Assembly (NCBI RefSeq): GCF_044923475.1
Contig: NZ_CP137338.1
Coordinates: 1-64,000 of the forward strand
Direction: 5' to 3'
Length of the DNA: 64,000 nt
From: JAAURS01 sp044923475
Lineage (GTDB): Bacteria; Cyanobacteriota; Cyanobacteriia; Thermosynechococcales; Thermosynechococcaceae
The translations under genes and the position numbers were made by a program. The notes below the pieces were generated by a model, which saw only the letters and a list, made by a program, of their open reading frames with translations, was not told where the DNA came from and searched no databases. Numbering within the stretch: the stretch's first letter is position 1; each line of letters begins with the position of its first letter. Of the stretch, positions 7,907 through 16,503 are shown in pieces.

Positions 7907-9547
7907 ATGAATACGGCAGAATTACTGATCCAGTGTCTCGAAAACGAGGGCGTGAAATATATCTTCGGCCTGCCAGGGGAAGAAAATTTACATATTTTAG
8001 AAGCGCTTAAAGACTCTTCGATTGAATTTGTGACCTGTCGCCACGAGCAAGGCGCTGCCTTTATGGCCGACGTTTACGGCAGGCTGACCGGACAGGCTGG
8101 CGTGTGTCTCTCCACCCTCGGCCCCGGCGCTACCAACCTGATGACGGGCGTGGCCGATGCCAACCTAGACGGCGCGCCCCTCGTGGCCATTACCGGACAA
8201 GTCAGCACCGAACGCATGCACATCGAGTCCCACCAGTACCTGGATTTGGTGGCGATGTTCGCGCCCGTCACCCAATGGAGCAAGCAAATCGTCCAGCCGG
8301 ACAGCACTGCTGAAATCGTCCGTAAAGCCTTTAAAGTGGCCCAAACCGAGAAACCGGGCGCGGTTCATATTGACGTCCCCGAAAACGTAGCGGCAATGCC
8401 TGCCAAGGGCCATCCCCTCCGCAAAAACGACTTGGATCGGGTTTTTGCCTCTTTCCATAGCTTGGATGAGGCTGCGGCTGCTCTGGCCAAAGCCGAGAAC
8501 CCGCTGATCCTCGTCGGCAACGGAGCCATTCGCGCCCAGGCTGCCGCTGCCCTCACCGAGTTTGCCACCCAACTCAACCTACCCGTCGCCAACACCTTCA
8601 TGGGCAAAGGTGTAATCCCCTATACCCATCCTTTAGCGCTATGGGCGGTGGGGTTGCAGCAACGGGATTATATTAGCTGCGGCTTTGACCGCACCGATTT
8701 AGTAATTGCCATCGGTTATGACTTGATCGAATACTCCCCCAAAAAATGGAACCCCACGGGCGATATTCCCATCCTCCACATCAGCGCGACGCCCGCCGAA
8801 ATTGACAGCAGTTACATGCCCCAGGTCGAGGTGGTGGGGGATATTTCAGATTCGCTTCAAGAAATTCTCAAACGCTGCGATCGCTCTTCAAAGCCCAACC
8901 CCTATGCCCTCTCACTCCGGCCTGACATCCTAGCCGACTACGAGCAGTACGCCCGAGACGACGGTTTCCCGATTCGCCCCCAGAAACTCATCTACGATCT
9001 CCGTCACGTTCTAGACGACGAAGACATCTTAATTTCAGACGTGGGCGCTCACAAAATGTGGATTGCCCGGCATTACCATTGCAGCCTTCCCAATACTTGC
9101 CTGATCTCCAACGGCTTTGCAGCCATGGGGATTGCCATACCGGGGGCGATCGCCGCCAAACTGGTTCATCCCAATCGCCGCATCGTAGCTGCCACGGGTG
9201 ATGGGGGCTTCATGATGAACATGCAGGAGTTGGAAACGGCCCTGCGCCTCAAGACCCCCTTCGTCACCCTCATTTTCAACGACGGCGGCTACGGCCTGAT
9301 CGAGTGGAAGCAGATGCAGCACTTTGGATCGTCTTCTTTCATCAAATTTAGCAACCCCGACTTTGTCAAGCTCGCTGAAAGCATGGGGCTTAAAGGCTAC
9401 CGGGTCACTAAAAGCGAAGACCTGCTACCCATCCTCAAAGAAGCATTAGTCCAAGACCTTCCCGCAGTGATCGATTGTCCGATCGACTACCGCGAAAACC
9501 TGCTTTTCAGTCAAAAATCGGGCTCTCTAGCCTGCCAAACCGAATGA
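7907..9547 (+). CDS. 2-oxoglutarate decarboxylase-type ThDP enzyme (acetolactate synthase family)
   Basis: This 546-aa thiamine-diphosphate enzyme belongs to the acetolactate synthase large-subunit superfamily. The cofactor-activating Glu47 is in RHEQGAAFMADVYGR. The Mg-ThDP motif begins GDGGFMMNMQELE at residue 431 and closes with the Asn of IFND. Homologues next to SSADH act as 2-oxoglutarate decarboxylase, giving succinic semialdehyde and CO2. Automatic annotation often labels them acetolactate synthase, but no ilvN partner is adjacent here. I chose the ATG at 7907 because GAGGGG precedes it. An ATG at 7892 overlapping the previous stop is a less likely start. Confidence 0.85.
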   Translation: MNTAELLIQCLENEGVKYIFGLPGEENLHILEALKDSSIEFVTCRHEQGAAFMADVYGRLTGQAGVCLSTLGPGATNLMTGVADANLDGAPLVAITGQVSTERMHIESHQYLDLVAMFAPVTQWSKQIVQPDSTAEIVRKAFKVAQTEKPGAVHIDVPENVAAMPAKGHPLRKNDLDRVFASFHSLDEAAAALAKAENPLILVGNGAIRAQAAAALTEFATQLNLPVANTFMGKGVIPYTHPLALWAVGLQQRDYISCGFDRTDLVIAIGYDLIEYSPKKWNPTGDIPILHISATPAEIDSSYMPQVEVVGDISDSLQEILKRCDRSSKPNPYALSLRPDILADYEQYARDDGFPIRPQKLIYDLRHVLDDEDILISDVGAHKMWIARHYHCSLPNTCLISNGFAAMGIAIPGAIAAKLVHPNRRIVAATGDGGFMMNMQELETALRLKTPFVTLIFNDGGYGLIEWKQMQHFGSSSFIKFSNPDFVKLAESMGLKGYRVTKSEDLLPILKEALVQDLPAVIDCPIDYRENLLFSQKSGSLACQTE

Positions 9548-10138
9548 AAGTCAGCTTGCCCCATTCGCTCCCAAACATTCTCCGCTAGATTTTAGGCTCT
9601 CAACCTCCGCGCCTATTGGGGCGTACCTCAAATCGGAGTATCGTTGTTATGGATGTGCGGGAGCGAGGTAAAACCTCAAGTTTTTTGGGAATAATTTTAA
9701 AAGCTTTGTATATCTGCGTCGAGGCCTTGTCGACCTTAGCGCGGGGTTTAAGGCTCAGGCTCAAAATTAAATTCTTGTCAAAGAAAAATGGCCCCCTGAT
9801 GCTTGAGAAAGAGAATCGTCGCACCGCAATCCAAAAATCGCTCTGAAAAACCAAAATCGTTGAAATCTTGGCTGTAAAGCTGTTAACTTAGATTGCGCCC
9901 TTCATTGGACTTCGCTTTAGGATCCCTAATTGCAATGGATCTTAGGCGAATGAAATTAAAACTTTTATAGTGTAATGAATCTTTGCGGTGCTAAAGGCTC
10001 TAGAGATTCTTGTTAGATTATGCCTACTCAAGATGGATAGATAACTTTAAAATCCAAGTATCAATCTCTATAAAAATGGCCATCTCAATCTAATGGATTC
10101 TAGCCGATCCAACTCAATCAACCTGTCGATACGCCTTT
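9548..10138. other. Intergenic region, no convincing gene
   Basis: These 591 AT-rich bases separate the 2-oxoglutarate decarboxylase gene from the next gene. Open frames on either strand of up to 84 codons look non-coding. GAGGT-AAA-ACCTC followed by a run of T (about 9664-9686) could be a weak terminator for the upstream operon. An imperfect hairpin pairs TTCGC..GATCC (9911-9925) with GGATC..GCGAA (9937-9950). No RNA gene was recognised. Confidence 0.5.
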
Positions 10139-11026
10139 ATGCCCATGACTAAATCGAATGCTTCTCGTTCTGTTTCTAGCGATGACAGCAATCCAGCCTT
10201 AAACTCCTCCCCAGAACTGCCATCTGAGGGGGTGGAGGAAATGCCGTCAATGACAATGAGTCGCCAGCAGCCCATTTCGCCTCCCAGCGAACCGATGCAG
10301 TTCCGGGCAATTGGTTTGGTGCAGGGTAAATATCGACCGTCTGAAGATCGGTTTAATCGCGGGGTGCTTGAGGTTGAGGGCGGACTCCAGATTGATGCCG
10401 TGCTGCTGGGGCAGGTGATGAGTTTGGTTAAGAAGTATATCGATCTAGATCGCCTCTATTTTTGGGTGGTGTATCCCCGCACGCGAGAAAAAGAACAAAC
10501 GCTGCACCTTCAGGTGGTTGGGGTGTGGTCCGCCGATGGGTTTAGCCCCATTACCGGAGAAGAGCAAGCTGCTCCTGCCTCAGCCAATACCGAGCTGGCC
10601 CAGCCCATCGAAGATGGCTATTTCTCAGTGCGCGGGCAGATCGTCTATCAATCCAACGAGAAAGAACTCCTTTACGTCAAAATTCAGCAGACGGCCCGCA
10701 AGACTAAAAGTCGCGACGAACGGAACAAAGCATTTAAGCTCAAAATTATCGGCACGTTGCCCCAAAAAGCAGTGGGATACTTTTGGGATCTGAACGTCAA
10801 ACGTCAAGGCAATGATTTAGTGCTGCAAAATGGTACCTCGATTGCGTTAATGCCCGTTCAAAAAAATCAGCGCCCCCAGAAGCGCGCTGCCGGTAAGCCC
10901 TTTACTAAAATGCCGTATTCGGCAAAGCCCAATCTTGCCAATCGCAGCAATGCTGCGGCCAACCCAAACCGAGAATCGCGTCCTGTCCCCAAACCCATCA
11001 AGCGTCAAAGAGATGCGTCTGATTAG
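10139..11026 (+). CDS. Conserved cyanobacterial protein of unknown function
   Basis: The 295-aa protein has three parts. A low-complexity Ser/Pro-rich N-terminus covers about 55 residues. The conserved core begins MQFRAIGLVQGKYRPSEDRF and contains WVVYPRTREKEQTLHLQVVG and a second module YFSVRGQIVYQS. The C-terminal 60 residues are basic and rich in Lys, Arg, Pro and Asn. No signal peptide or membrane segment is visible. The two beta-rich modules and basic tail would suit nucleic-acid binding, but this is inference. Homologues are known to me only as cyanobacterial hypothetical proteins. Confidence 0.85.
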   Translation: MPMTKSNASRSVSSDDSNPALNSSPELPSEGVEEMPSMTMSRQQPISPPSEPMQFRAIGLVQGKYRPSEDRFNRGVLEVEGGLQIDAVLLGQVMSLVKKYIDLDRLYFWVVYPRTREKEQTLHLQVVGVWSADGFSPITGEEQAAPASANTELAQPIEDGYFSVRGQIVYQSNEKELLYVKIQQTARKTKSRDERNKAFKLKIIGTLPQKAVGYFWDLNVKRQGNDLVLQNGTSIALMPVQKNQRPQKRAAGKPFTKMPYSAKPNLANRSNAAANPNRESRPVPKPIKRQRDASD

Positions 11027-11041
11027 ATTTGGATGCCAATC

Positions 11042-11923
11042 TCAGCCCTGCGTAAAAATCCCGCGCCCTCTCAGCAAGTCTAGAAACGTAAATACTGCGG
11101 GAGAATGCCAAATATTGGCCAGCACTGCTGCACCAATATTGCGCTCGAGCGGGTTAGGCAGCGATCGCACTTGAATCTTTTCTGGAATGGGCAGTGCGGC
11201 CAGTTTGGGTAATACCGCTGCGCCTAAGCCCTGGGAAACCATGCTGACAATGGTTGAATCTTCTTTGATTTCGTAGGCCACCTTGAGGGACTGTTTCCAA
11301 TACTGCCAGTGCTGCCGTACTGCGGTGGTGCACTCTGCATAGTTGTAAAGAATAAACGCACATCGGCGCAGGTCTTCCCAGGTGAGAGGATCGGGCGCTG
11401 GCCTGGTCGAGGGCGGCAAGAGAACGACAAACTCATCCCGCATGATTTCCCAGGTTTCAAAATCAGCGGAGGTCCGGGGGAGGGGCATCAAGCCAATGTC
11501 TACGCGGTGCTCGCGCAGGGCCTGTTCGACGGTATTCGGATCTGCTTCGACTAAAGACACCTCTACGTGAGGAAACCGCTGCGAAAATTTTGCAATCAGC
11601 GGCGGCAGGATATGGGTTGCCCCGCTGCGAAACGATGCAATCCTGACCCGACCGCCGTAGAGGTTTTTCTCTCGGTTTGCCTCTGCCTCAATGGCGGCCT
11701 CTGCTTGCAAAATCTGCTGAAAATGAACCTTCGCGCGATCGCCAAAGTCTGTCGCATAGGCCCCAAACCGACCCCGAGCCAGCAACGAAACCCCTAGCTC
11801 TTGCTCTAGAGAGGCGATCGCCCGACTCACCGCCGACTGCGATACTCCTAATTCCAGCGCCGCCAGTGAAAAGCTGCCCTTTTCGACGACTGTCATGAAA
11901 ACCTTGAGATGAGAAATGTTCAT
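11042..11923 (-). CDS. LysR family transcriptional regulator
   Basis: This is a 293-aa LysR-type regulator. The N-terminal winged helix is MNISHLKVFMTVVEKGSFSL, followed by the recognition-helix segment ALELGVSQSAVSRAIASLEQ and a linker helix. The effector domain begins near residue 90 with GGRVRIASFRSG. It is divergent from the small cupin-like gene at 12147, the usual arrangement of a LysR regulator and its target. The shared 223-base region holds a 10-base-period direct repeat at 11995-12011. The effector cannot be predicted. Confidence 0.93.
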   Translation of the reverse strand: MNISHLKVFMTVVEKGSFSLAALELGVSQSAVSRAIASLEQELGVSLLARGRFGAYATDFGDRAKVHFQQILQAEAAIEAEANREKNLYGGRVRIASFRSGATHILPPLIAKFSQRFPHVEVSLVEADPNTVEQALREHRVDIGLMPLPRTSADFETWEIMRDEFVVLLPPSTRPAPDPLTWEDLRRCAFILYNYAECTTAVRQHWQYWKQSLKVAYEIKEDSTIVSMVSQGLGAAVLPKLAALPIPEKIQVRSLPNPLERNIGAAVLANIWHSPAVFTFLDLLRGRGIFTQG

Positions 11924-11994
11924 CTATGACTTATATTCGCTTTCCGCATAGATACGAACCGATTTAGTTTTTGTTTCATTGCTCGGTGAAGATT

Positions 11995-12011
11995 ACATTA
12001 GTTCACATTAG
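11995..12011. promoter_or_regulatory. ACATTAG direct repeat in the LysR/cupin divergent promoter region
   Basis: ACATTAG occurs at 11995-12001 and again at 12005-12011, a period of one helical turn, midway between the divergent starts. This could place two regulator subunits on the same DNA face. Classical LysR sites are T-N11-A dyads, so binding by the adjacent LysR protein is only a suggestion. Confidence 0.35.
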
Positions 12012-12146
12012 CAAGAGTATTTGGTGCCGCTTGAGCGACAAGACTGTCTTCAACCGATCGTTTTAAGCAGCAAGCAAGCCAACCTTTAATATCTGGATTT
12101 TCTGCTCCGCCAACGCCCATTTTAGAAGTTTCCGCTATCAGATCGT

Positions 12147-12638
12147 ATGTTTGACCTTATTTCCTATCGCAAATTTCGAGATACCCCGAACGTCCGGTTC
12201 TTTGATATCACCATCGATACCTCCAACGCCCGCGACTTGGTCATCCATAGCGGACCAGCCGTCAGTCCCAACAACGATGCAGATGACTTTTGGCAATTTT
12301 ACCTGCATCCCCATCAAGAAGATAACCTGATGGCGCTCAGCGGCGGGCGCACCTTTTATTTAGTTAACTTTACTTGGAAACACCCCTATCACATGGTGCG
12401 CCTAGAGGCAGGTGGAGATATTCTCAGAATTCCGCCCGGCACCTTTCACCGCTCCATCTCCGACCCCGATGGATCCGTGGTGCTAAATCAGGCTGTCAGA
12501 TCGGTCGCCACCACTGTAGAACGAGAGTTTCGAGTTTACAATAGTGCCGATATTGCCCGCCTCAGACGGATCACCTCTAAAGAGGGCGTAATGCCTGAGA
12601 TGCATGGGTTCTCAGGCCCGATTCGCATTGCGGCATAG
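12147..12638 (+). CDS. Small cupin-like protein
   Basis: The 163-aa protein has features of a single-domain cupin: YLHPHQEDNLMALSGGRTFYL in the first half and RLEAGGDILRIPPGTFHRSIS in the second. The P-P-G-T-F-H-R element is the usual second cupin motif with a metal-ligand His. The His pair in HPHQ could supply the first motif. No signal peptide is seen. It is divergent from a LysR regulator that probably controls it, and a clear terminator follows. The substrate is unknown. Confidence 0.75.
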   Translation: MFDLISYRKFRDTPNVRFFDITIDTSNARDLVIHSGPAVSPNNDADDFWQFYLHPHQEDNLMALSGGRTFYLVNFTWKHPYHMVRLEAGGDILRIPPGTFHRSISDPDGSVVLNQAVRSVATTVEREFRVYNSADIARLRRITSKEGVMPEMHGFSGPIRIAA

Positions 12639-12709
12639 GCGGGGAGCTTGAAACCGTTTTAGATCGATTTATCCCGATGGCTTCCCAGGGTGGAGTCGCG
12701 AATTGCCAG

Positions 12710-12739
12710 AGAGGGCCGATGGGTATCCGCCCTCTTTTT
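12710..12739 (+). terminator. Rho-independent terminator after the cupin-like gene
   Basis: AGAGGGC (12710-12716) pairs with GCCCTCT (12729-12735) and is followed by TTTT. It lies 70 bases after the cupin-like stop codon. Confidence 0.8.
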
Positions 12740-12863
12740 ACTGAATTGCCCTATGATATAAACCCTAAAGATCGAACTCTGTCGAGCTAATTTACGGCTC
12801 TAGCGCGAGTTTTAGATTTCTCCTGTGAGTATCTCTGCCTGGCAAAGGTGTAAAGGAATTATT

Positions 12864-13889
12864 ATGGCTCCCCTCCGTATCGGTATTAATGGTTTTGGTC
12901 GGATTGGCCGTCTTGTCTTTCGCGCAGGTTTAGGCAACCCAAACATTGAATTTGTCGGCATTAACGATCTGGTTCCGCCCGACAACTTGGCTTACCTGCT
13001 GAAGTACGACTCTACCCACGGCCCGTTTAGCGGAAATGTTTCGGCCAGCAAAGAAGGGATTGCGGTAGACGGCCATTTTGTGCCCTGCTACGCCCTGCGC
13101 AATCCTGCGGAATTGCCTTGGGGACAGTTGGGAGCCGATTACGTCGTCGAATCGACGGGTTTATTTACCGATTTTCAAGGCGCTGAAAATCATCTCAAAG
13201 CGGGTGCGAAACGCGTCATTCTGTCTGCTCCTACGAAAGAACCGGAACGCGTCCGTACCTTTGTGGTAGGCGTCAATCACGAGCAGTTCGATCCCGGTCA
13301 AGATACCGTGGTGTCCAATGCAAGCTGTACCACCAATTGCTTAGCGCCGTTAGCCAAGGTACTCCACGAAAACTTTGGCCTCAGCGAAGGATTGATGACC
13401 ACTGTTCACGCCATGACAGCAACTCAACCTACGGTAGACGGCCCGAGCAAAAAAGACTGGCGCGGCGGACGCGGTGCGGCCCAAAATATTATCCCTTCTT
13501 CAACGGGGGCGGCTAAGGCCGTGGCGCTAGTACTGCCTGCACTCAAGGGGAAACTCACCGGAATGGCCTTTCGCGTCCCGACGCCAGATGTATCCGTGGT
13601 CGACCTCACCTTTAAGACCGAGAAGGCTACCAGCTATCAGGCCATTTGCGAGGCAATGAAGCAGGCCGCATCGGGATCGCTGAAGGGAGTTTTGGCCTAT
13701 ACCGACGAGGCAGTCGTTTCGACTGATTTTCAGGGCAATGCCCATTCCTCTATTTTTGATGCCGATGCTGGAATGGAACTGAATGCCAATTTCTTTAAGG
13801 TGGTTGGATGGTACGACAACGAATGGGGATACTCCAATCGGGTGTTAGATTTAATGACTTATATGGCCCAAAAGGACGGTTTGCTCTAG
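12864..13889 (+). CDS. gap1: Type I glyceraldehyde-3-phosphate dehydrogenase (Gap1)
   Basis: GAPDH interconverts glyceraldehyde 3-phosphate and 1,3-bisphosphoglycerate. The Rossmann start RIGINGFGRIGRLVFRAG and the catalytic Cys155 in SNASCTTNCLAP are clear, and the C-terminus has WYDNEWGYS. The motif VGINDLVPPDNLAYLLKYDS points to the glycolytic, NAD-linked Gap1 of cyanobacteria rather than the Calvin-cycle Gap2. The ATG at 12864 has AAAGGA upstream and matches the family N-terminus. An in-frame GTG at 12825 would add 13 residues. The protein is 341 aa. Confidence 0.95.
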   Translation: MAPLRIGINGFGRIGRLVFRAGLGNPNIEFVGINDLVPPDNLAYLLKYDSTHGPFSGNVSASKEGIAVDGHFVPCYALRNPAELPWGQLGADYVVESTGLFTDFQGAENHLKAGAKRVILSAPTKEPERVRTFVVGVNHEQFDPGQDTVVSNASCTTNCLAPLAKVLHENFGLSEGLMTTVHAMTATQPTVDGPSKKDWRGGRGAAQNIIPSSTGAAKAVALVLPALKGKLTGMAFRVPTPDVSVVDLTFKTEKATSYQAICEAMKQAASGSLKGVLAYTDEAVVSTDFQGNAHSSIFDADAGMELNANFFKVVGWYDNEWGYSNRVLDLMTYMAQKDGLL

Positions 13890-13972
13890 CCTTCAAGCGA
13901 CCCAAACCGTCTTTGACAGTGTTACTCAGGCTTTGTTAGGCTAACTAAAAGGTTCTGGGATGGGTAACAAGC

Positions 13973-15136
13973 GTGGATATTGTAATTGGCCGTAGCAAAA
14001 CCGCTCGTAGAGCGTACGGAATGGATGAAATAGCCCTCGTTCCAGGCCGTCGGACGCTAGATCCGCAGTTGGCAGATACGAGTTGGGAAATAGGCGGGAT
14101 TCAAAGAGCAATTCCGATGATCGCGAGTGCGATGGATGGGGTTGTAGACGTGGGGATGGCGGTGCAGCTCTCTCAGATGGGCGCTCTAGGCGTGCTCAAC
14201 TTGGAAGGGATTCAAACCCGCTATGCCGATACCGCACCTATTTTGGACCAGATCGCTCAAGTGGATGTCAACGGATTTGTTGCGTTGATGCAGCACTTAT
14301 ATGCCGAGCCGATCAAGCCGGAGCTGATCCGCCAGCGCATTCAGGAGATTAAGGGCCAAGGCGGTATTGCTGCTGTTAGTGCGACGCCCGCTGGGGCCAG
14401 TCAATTTGGCAAGGCCGTGGCCGAAGCTGGGGCTGATTTATTTTTTATTCAGGCCACAGTCGTCTCTACAGCCCATCTATCGCCGGACTCGGTGACGCCG
14501 CTGAATTTAGCCCAGTTTTGCCGCGAGATGCCGATTCCTGTCATTTTGGGGAATTGCGTCACCTATGACGTAACGCTGGATTTGATGAATGCCGGAGCGG
14601 CTGGGGTACTAGTGGGGATTGGCCCAGGCGCTGCCTGTACCTCTCGTGGGGTGCTGGGGGTTGGCGTGCCCCAAGCAACGGCGATCGCGGATTGTGCCGC
14701 TGCCCGCGACGACTTCTTCAAACAGACCGGCAAGTATATTCCGGTTATTGCGGATGGTGGCTTGGTAACGGGGGGCGACGTGTGCAAGTGTATTGCCTGT
14801 GGTGCGGATGCCATCATGATGGGTTCTCCCTTTGCCCGCGCTCAAGAAGCGCCAGGACGGGGATTTCATTGGGGGATGGCGACGCCAAGCCCCGTTCTAC
14901 CTAGAGGAACCCGCATTAATGTAGGGACCACGGGAACCTTAGAACAAATTTTAAGAGGACCTGCCAAATTGGATGATGGGACTCACAATTTCTTGGGCGC
15001 GCTTAAAACCAGTATGGGAACGTTAGGAGCCAAGGATTTGAGAGAAATGCAGCAGGTGGAGGTCGTCATTGCCCCTTCTTTGCTGACGGAAGGTAAGGTT
15101 TATCAAAAAGCGCAAAAGTTAGGAATGGGCAAATAA
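13973..15136 (+). CDS. guaB3: GuaB3 family IMP dehydrogenase
   Basis: The 387-aa protein is an IMP dehydrogenase/GMP reductase TIM barrel of the GuaB3 subfamily common in cyanobacteria. It lacks the CBS domain pair of canonical GuaB. The catalytic-loop Cys is in GIGPGAACTSRGVLGV, and the phosphate-binding segment IADGGLVTGGDVCKCIACGAD follows. It probably oxidises IMP to XMP in guanine nucleotide synthesis. The start is a GTG at 13973. The Yfr1 sRNA and trxA lie immediately downstream, the arrangement known for the Yfr1 locus. Confidence 0.92.
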   Translation: MDIVIGRSKTARRAYGMDEIALVPGRRTLDPQLADTSWEIGGIQRAIPMIASAMDGVVDVGMAVQLSQMGALGVLNLEGIQTRYADTAPILDQIAQVDVNGFVALMQHLYAEPIKPELIRQRIQEIKGQGGIAAVSATPAGASQFGKAVAEAGADLFFIQATVVSTAHLSPDSVTPLNLAQFCREMPIPVILGNCVTYDVTLDLMNAGAAGVLVGIGPGAACTSRGVLGVGVPQATAIADCAAARDDFFKQTGKYIPVIADGGLVTGGDVCKCIACGADAIMMGSPFARAQEAPGRGFHWGMATPSPVLPRGTRINVGTTGTLEQILRGPAKLDDGTHNFLGALKTSMGTLGAKDLREMQQVEVVIAPSLLTEGKVYQKAQKLGMGK

Positions 15137-15255
15137 TAAAGTCTTACGACTGTAGCGCCCCATTCTAGCGACTGATGGCAACACTTTACATTTGCTGCTA
15201 GAGAATTCTGGCCGAAGTAGATGGCAAAGTGTGAATGCTTGCATACAATGGAGAG

Positions 15256-15326
15256 TAGCGGAGACGCAAGTTTCCGTTCACTCCTCACACCACACTCCGC
15301 CTGGACGATTGTTCGGGCGGCTTCCT
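15256..15326 (+). ncRNA. yfr1: Yfr1 small RNA
   Basis: Yfr1 is a short cyanobacterial regulatory RNA with two stem-loops around the ultraconserved single-stranded motif ACUCCUCACAC. That motif is exact at 15280-15290. The 5' stem pairs CGGAGAC (15259-15265) with GTTTCCG (15270-15276) across a GCAA loop. The 3' stem pairs CCGCC (15297-15301) with GGCGG (15316-15320), with an inner GGAC/GTTC. A -10-like TACAAT is at 15244-15249. The position between guaB and trxA is the conserved Yfr1 locus. The 3' T-tract is weak (CTTCCTGTT), so the exact end is uncertain. Confidence 0.92.
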
Positions 15327-15437
15327 GTTGGAAAGTTCGATTGAGGTGTTAAGTTTGGGATCGAAATTAAGGCAGATAGACTCAAGATCCTGCTAATGTA
15401 GGAACTGTAGAGCATCTATAAGAAAGGTTGTGCGGGC

Positions 15438-15758
15438 ATGACAGCAACTGCAGTCACAGATACAACGTTTAAGCAAGAAGTGGTCGATAGCGACGTTCCC
15501 GTTTTGGTGGACTTTTGGGCACCTTGGTGCGGTCCTTGCCGAATGGTAGCGCCCGTTGTGGATGAAATTGCTGAACAATACCAAGGCCAAATTAAGGTCG
15601 TGAAGGTGAATACGGACGAGAATCCGGCGATCGCCAGCCAATACGGAATTCGCAGCATTCCTACGCTCATGATTTTCAAGGGCGGTCAGCGGGTTGATAT
15701 GGTGGTGGGTGCAGTCCCAAAAACCACGCTGGCCAACACGCTGGAAAAATATATCTAG
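15438..15758 (+). CDS. trxA: Thioredoxin (m-type)
   Basis: The 106-aa thioredoxin has the active site WCGPC with Cys31 and Cys34 and the cis-proline loop SIPTLMIF. Thioredoxin m reduces disulfides in Calvin-cycle and other target enzymes with electrons from ferredoxin-thioredoxin reductase. GAAAGG precedes the ATG at 15438. It is downstream of Yfr1, as in other cyanobacteria. Confidence 0.97.
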   Translation: MTATAVTDTTFKQEVVDSDVPVLVDFWAPWCGPCRMVAPVVDEIAEQYQGQIKVVKVNTDENPAIASQYGIRSIPTLMIFKGGQRVDMVVGAVPKTTLANTLEKYI

Positions 15759-15846
15759 GCAAGCTGTTGCTACTGTTTCGGGGCACAATGCAGTTGCTGC
15801 ACGACCTCAAACGATTCGCTTTTGCTGCTGGTTGTACTGTTTAAGT

Positions 15847-16461
15847 TTAGCCAGCACATTTTTTTGCCCATAAAGCCAGCCCGCCCCCTTTTCCACGGGC
15901 GGCAATCCCCTGGGGTGCGGTCCAGAAAAAGCGAAAAAATGCCTGCTGCTTGAGTGGCAGGCAATAAAACTGAGATTCTTGGCCCTTTCCACCTCGTATA
16001 AAGCCGCTGTACAAGATTCTCTGGTTTATCTCTATTTTGATGCGCGTAAAGTCGAAGGCTAAAATGCCCTGACCGGGATGAAATGACGTGGGGCCGCTGA
16101 GGGTGAGTGCTAAGGGTCCCAACTTGACCTGATTGTGAAGTCCGCCAGCAGTGGCAAGATTTGAGTTTGGGGAGCTCTCTAGACCTGAAAGTCGGTCTTG
16201 AGTGTAGGTTATCTGAATCTGAGTCCATGGGGGAATCCATTGACCGGAAGGGCGTTTGGATTTTGCAATCAACAACAGCTGCCACGAACCTAAGAGCTGT
16301 TCGTCTGTTTTGGCAGAATGGGTTCGCTTGCCGCAGCGCTCAGCCTGTCTGAGGGCCTCGGCAACGGCAGAACTATCTGGTTTTTTTCGCTGGGCGGGAT
16401 CTATCTGCCACTGAATGGCATCGATCAAAACATCTTGCGGGATGGGGTGCTGAGCGACCAT
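15847..16461 (-). CDS. Conserved cyanobacterial protein, possibly fibrillin/PAP-like
   Basis: The 204-aa protein is soluble, with no signal peptide or membrane helix. LLGSWQLLLIA near residue 55 and the C-terminal ARGKGGGLALW recall plastid-lipid-associated (fibrillin) proteins. A role in thylakoid or lipid handling is therefore possible, but this is a weak inference. The last codons cross a run of seven A on the coding strand. A one-base loss there would give a longer, well-behaved tail ending KLKQYNQQQKRIV. It is convergent with trxA. Confidence 0.7.
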   Translation of the reverse strand: MVAQHPIPQDVLIDAIQWQIDPAQRKKPDSSAVAEALRQAERCGKRTHSAKTDEQLLGSWQLLLIAKSKRPSGQWIPPWTQIQITYTQDRLSGLESSPNSNLATAGGLHNQVKLGPLALTLSGPTSFHPGQGILAFDFTRIKIEINQRILYSGFIRGGKGQESQFYCLPLKQQAFFRFFWTAPQGIAARGKGGGLALWAKKCAG

Positions 16462-16503
16462 GGGTTAGCCTCTTGAAAAAGGGATGGGAAAGTCGCGAAG
16501 GGC

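Noticed and set aside
7883..9547. Calling the ThDP enzyme acetolactate synthase (IlvB).
   Set aside because: Its SSADH neighbour and absence of ilvN fit the cyanobacterial 2-oxoglutarate decarboxylase better.
9600..9854. Overlapping small frames on both strands (76 and 84 codons).
   Set aside because: Both are AT-driven, lack ribosome-binding sites and resemble no family.
15330..15360. A GTTCGATT segment resembling a tRNA T-loop.
   Set aside because: No matching acceptor, D or anticodon stems surround it.
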